DNA from: Gammaproteobacteria bacterium
GTDB taxonomy: Bacteria; Pseudomonadota; Gammaproteobacteria; Chromatiales; Chromatiaceae
DNA: 17,218 nucleotides
Assembly (NCBI GenBank): GCA_030625445.1
Contig: DAOUQU010000009.1
Span: forward strand, 1 to 17,218
Direction: 5' to 3'
Shown: positions 15,661 through 17,218 of the stretch, piece by piece
Layout: the number at the start of each line of letters is the position of its first letter
Position numbering within the stretch: position 1 is the stretch's first letter
Program-made: the position numbers and the translations under genes
The notes under the pieces: model-generated
The model's input: the letters and a program-made list of their open reading frames with translations, nothing else
The model's database searches: none
Told to the model about the DNA's origin: nothing

Positions 15661-16503
15661 ATGCTCACCTTCCCCAATATCGACCCGATTGCCTTCAGCC
15701 TCGGTCCACTCCAGGTCCACTGGTACGGCATCACCTACCTGGTTGCTTTCCTGCTTTTTCTAGCTCTCGGCAAATACCGCGCCCGCAGCAAACCACAATT
15801 CGGCTGGAAGGCCGACGAAATCGATGACCTGCTGCTCTATGGCGTGCTCGGTGTGGTTGCCGGTGGGCGCATCGGTTACATCCTCTTCTACGGACTAGGT
15901 GATATTGCGCAGGATCCGCTGCGGATATTCCGTATCTGGGAGGGCGGCATGTCATTTCACGGCGGCATGCTGGGGGTTTTTGTGGCTCTGTGGCTCTATG
16001 GCAGACGTACGCAGCGCACATTTTTCCAGGTCTCGGATTTTGTCGCCCCGCTGATACCCCCCGGTCTGCTTGCCGGGCGCATTGCAAACTTCATCAATGC
16101 AGAATTGTGGGGCGGCCCGACCTCTCTTCCCGTTGGCATGCAGGTTGCGTGCGACAAGGCGGGTGACCTCTGTCAGCGCGTTGGCAGTGGCATCAACCCC
16201 TCCATGTCAGTCCCGGTACACCCCAGCCAACTCTATGAAGCCGCCTTGGAAGGGGTGCTGCTGTTTCTGATTCTGTGGTTTTATTCATCCAAACAGCGCC
16301 CGCTGATGGCTGTTTCCGGGCTCTTTCTGCTTGGCTATGGCGTGTTTCGCTTCGCCATTGAATTCGTGCGCATGCCGGACGCCCATATCGGCTACCTGGC
16401 CGGTGGATGGCTCACCGTTGGCATGCTGCTGACTGCGCCGATGATTCTCATCGGCCTGCTCTTCATGGCTATCGCCTACACTCGACACAGGCAAACAGCA
16501 TGA
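15661..16503 (+). CDS. lgt: Prolipoprotein diacylglyceryl transferase
   Basis: The 280-residue inner-membrane enzyme moves a diacylglyceryl group from phosphatidylglycerol to the lipobox cysteine of prolipoproteins, the first step of lipoprotein maturation. Seen here are the family blocks HWYGITYL (20-27), MSFHGGMLG (97-105), the signature GRIANFINAELWG (139-151), HPSQLYEA (187-194) and FRFAIEFVR (about 228-236), with about seven membrane segments. The N-terminus MLTFPNIDPIAFSLGP is typical, which fixes the ATG at 15661 even though no clear Shine-Dalgarno precedes it. It overlaps thyA by 4 bp (ATGA), showing translational coupling. It is a housekeeping gene unrelated to sulfur oxidation. Confidence 0.97.
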   Translation: MLTFPNIDPIAFSLGPLQVHWYGITYLVAFLLFLALGKYRARSKPQFGWKADEIDDLLLYGVLGVVAGGRIGYILFYGLGDIAQDPLRIFRIWEGGMSFHGGMLGVFVALWLYGRRTQRTFFQVSDFVAPLIPPGLLAGRIANFINAELWGGPTSLPVGMQVACDKAGDLCQRVGSGINPSMSVPVHPSQLYEAALEGVLLFLILWFYSSKQRPLMAVSGLFLLGYGVFRFAIEFVRMPDAHIGYLAGGWLTVGMLLTAPMILIGLLFMAIAYTRHRQTA

Positions 16504-17218
16504 AACAGTATCTGGATCTTTGCGAGCGCATCATTCATGAAGGCGAGTGGGTCGAGAACCGGCGCACCGGCAAGCGCTGCCTGACGGTCATCAATGCCGA
16601 TCTGACATACAACGTGGCTGACAACGAGTTCCCCCTGGTCACCACGCGCAAGAGCTATTGGAAGTCCGCCATCGCGGAGCTGATCGGCTATCTGCGCGGC
16701 TACAGCAGCGCCGCTGACTTTCGCGCCCTGGGAACCAAAACCTGGGACGCCAACGCCAATGACAACGAGGCGTGGCTGAACAACCCCTGTCGCAAGGGCG
16801 AGGACGACATGGGCCGGGTCTACGGCGTGCAGGGACGCAGCTGGCGAAAACCCGACGGCGGCAGCATCGACCAACTGCGCAAGATCGTCGACGACCTTAC
16901 CAACGGCATCGATGATCGCGCGGAGATACTCAGCTTCTACAATCCGGGTGAGTTCCACCTGGGCTGCCTGCGCCCCTGCATGCACACCCACACCTTCTCC
17001 CTGCTGGATGATCGTCTCTACCTGACCTCCTATCAACGCTCATGCGACGTGCCGCTTGGACAAAATTTCAACCAGGTGCAGGTGTTTACGTTTCTCAAGT
17101 TGATGGCGCAAATCACCGGCAAGCAACCTGGAGAGGCTTACCACAAGATCGTCAACGCCCACATCTACGAGGACCAGCTGGAGTTGATGCGCGACGTGCA
17201 GCTCAAACGCACTGCCTA
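16500..17218 (+). CDS. thyA: Thymidylate synthase (5' part, cut by window edge)
   Basis: The first 239 residues are seen; the frame is open to the window end. The enzyme methylates dUMP to dTMP using methylenetetrahydrofolate. The catalytic cysteine is C160 in GCLRPCMH, and the phosphate-binding block is QRSCDVPLGQNFN (179-191). FPLVTTRKS (44-52) and HIYEDQLELM (221-230) are also family features. It resembles the ThyA of Vibrio rather than that of E. coli, with an insert around residues 85-105 (WLNNPCRKGEDDMGRVYG). The start overlaps the lgt stop as ATGA, a pairing known from gammaproteobacteria. Confidence 0.97.
   Translation, partial: MKQYLDLCERIIHEGEWVENRRTGKRCLTVINADLTYNVADNEFPLVTTRKSYWKSAIAELIGYLRGYSSAADFRALGTKTWDANANDNEAWLNNPCRKGEDDMGRVYGVQGRSWRKPDGGSIDQLRKIVDDLTNGIDDRAEILSFYNPGEFHLGCLRPCMHTHTFSLLDDRLYLTSYQRSCDVPLGQNFNQVQVFTFLKLMAQITGKQPGEAYHKIVNAHIYEDQLELMRDVQLKRTA

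Noticed and set aside
16476..17036. Minus-strand open frame of 186 codons
   Set aside because: It is antisense to thyA and the end of lgt, both unmistakable.
12630..17218. CRISPR array to go with the Cas6-like gene
   Set aside because: I looked for regularly spaced direct repeats around the gene and found none; only single palindromic elements are present.

Overview
The window carries an almost complete oxidative-type dissimilatory sulfite reductase (dsr) locus. The organism is most likely a sulfur-oxidizing gammaproteobacterium. The gene order dsrABEFHCMKLJOP, with dsrEFH and dsrL present and no dsrD in the block, is that of reverse-acting (sulfur-oxidizing) systems such as Allochromatium vinosum. 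The lgt-thyA pair with a 4-bp overlap, and a ThyA resembling the Vibrio form, support Gammaproteobacteria. I cannot name the species.

Layout. Minus strand, 1-812: 5' part of dsrN (cobyrinate a,c-diamide synthase family), cut by the window edge. Plus strand, 1097-1705: a 2-oxoglutarate/Fe(II) oxygenase lying inverted between dsrN and the rest of dsr, facing dsrP across a strong bidirectional terminator (1767-1806). Minus strand, 12629 down to 1829: dsrA, dsrB, dsrE, dsrF, dsrH, dsrC, dsrM, dsrK, dsrL, dsrJ, dsrO, dsrP, all tightly spaced except for three gaps that contain RNA hairpins (dsrA/B, dsrH/C, dsrC/M). Positions 12630-13139: a 510-bp divergent regulatory region with a candidate dsrA promoter and a NarL/NarP-like inverted heptamer pair. 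Plus strand, 13140-15566: a small protein, a TPR-like helical protein, an orphan Cas6/Cmx6-like protein, a cysteine-free DsrC paralog, a predicted multi-branched RNA element and a terminator. Plus strand, 15661 to the end: lgt and the 5' part of thyA.

How it works together (family knowledge applied to these genes): DsrEFH passes persulfide sulfur to DsrC. Siroheme enzyme DsrAB oxidizes the sulfur to sulfite, with DsrL linking the released electrons to NAD(P)+. The membrane complex DsrMKJOP reoxidizes or regenerates DsrC and exchanges electrons with the quinone pool and periplasm. DsrN is thought to amidate siroheme.

The least explained part is 13140-15566. There, a Cas6-family RNA endonuclease homolog with no CRISPR array or other cas gene in view sits between a helical protein and a DsrC paralog lacking both redox cysteines, next to a structured RNA candidate. 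This is the best candidate for an undescribed system, possibly RNA-level control of sulfur oxidation. That link is inference.
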